Source: Nitrospira sp. (GTDB lineage: Bacteria; UBA9089; CG2-30-40-21; SBAY01). From it: DNA of 6,021 nucleotides. Below the pieces are notes generated by a model, which worked only from the letters and a program-made list of their open reading frames with translations, had not been told where the DNA came from and ran no database searches. Position numbers and translations under genes: made by a program. The stretch spans positions 1 through 6,021 of the forward strand of contig SBAY01000215.1 in the NCBI GenBank assembly GCA_005239945.1, given 5' to 3'. Shown in pieces: positions 5,915-6,021 of the stretch; position 1 is the stretch's first letter, and every line of letters starts with the position of its first letter.

Positions 5915-6021
5915 TCAACTTTTATATGGCGTTATCCCATTATCTACACATTCCTTTATCTCTACCGCATTATAATACCCTTTATCTGCCAACACCTCCA
6001 ACTCTTCTACTCCTAAAATCT
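5915..6021 (-). pseudogene. Transposase fragment, IS1182-like DDE type, truncated
   Basis: Reading the - strand from the window edge gives 34 open codons ending in TGA at 5915-5917. The peptide includes VLADKGYYNA, EIKECVDNGI and ends TPYKS. The pattern ADKGYY, then EIK.C...GI.PY is characteristic of IS1182-family (DDE_Tnp_1-type) transposases; the Asp of ADKGY corresponds to one of the catalytic acidic residues. In intact relatives the protein continues past this point with a VPKP-like stretch and a further domain carrying the final catalytic Glu. Here it stops right after PY, and no other frame downstream continues it before the secA ribosome site. The 5' part lies outside the window, so whether the rest is intact is unknown. 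Family assignment is from memory of the motif, not a search. Confidence 0.7.

Noticed and set aside
5969..5974. Perfect TATAAT on the - strand as a secA promoter
   Set aside because: It falls in Tyr-Tyr-Asn codons of the transposase fragment. The nearest -35-like TTGGCA is only 12 bases away, so it cannot be called a promoter with confidence.

Overview
The window comes from an A+T-rich bacterial chromosome. It carries housekeeping genes with bacterial-type Shine-Dalgarno sites and spacers filled with short repeats and hairpins. Nothing in the proteins fixes the phylum. Standard biosynthetic and Sec genes separated by several unrelated low-complexity hairpin families resemble genomes of uncultured groundwater or sediment lineages (the Omnitrophica or Desantisbacteria kind). 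That placement is a weak impression, not a result.

Layout: positions 1-181 hold a hexamer repeat and a strong hairpin. On the + strand follow aroE (shikimate dehydrogenase, 182-1042) and dapA (4-hydroxy-tetrahydrodipicolinate synthase, 1124-2002). A long A/T-only hairpin fills the gap between them and contains the aroE stop codon. Positions 2003-2442 have no convincing gene. They hold two possible terminators, a very good sigma70-type promoter with no recognisable gene after it, and an imperfect hairpin made of GGCTGAAGG-type repeats. On the - strand lie a small four-helix membrane protein of unknown function (2443-2877), a repeat-rich spacer (2878-3291) and a complete secA (3292-5880). Just upstream of secA, running off the window edge, is the broken tail of a DDE transposase resembling IS1182-family proteins.

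The genes do not form one functional system. aroE feeds aromatic amino acid synthesis. dapA opens the diaminopimelate/lysine branch. SecA powers export through SecYEG. The - strand genes converge on the dapA region. The points most worth a second look are the orphan promoter, the acidic DID in place of the NADP-specific NRT motif in AroE, the transposase remnant as the immediate upstream neighbour of secA, and the number of distinct repeat families in about 1.2 kb of spacer. I found no defence, secretion-effector, CRISPR or otherwise novel multi-gene system here.
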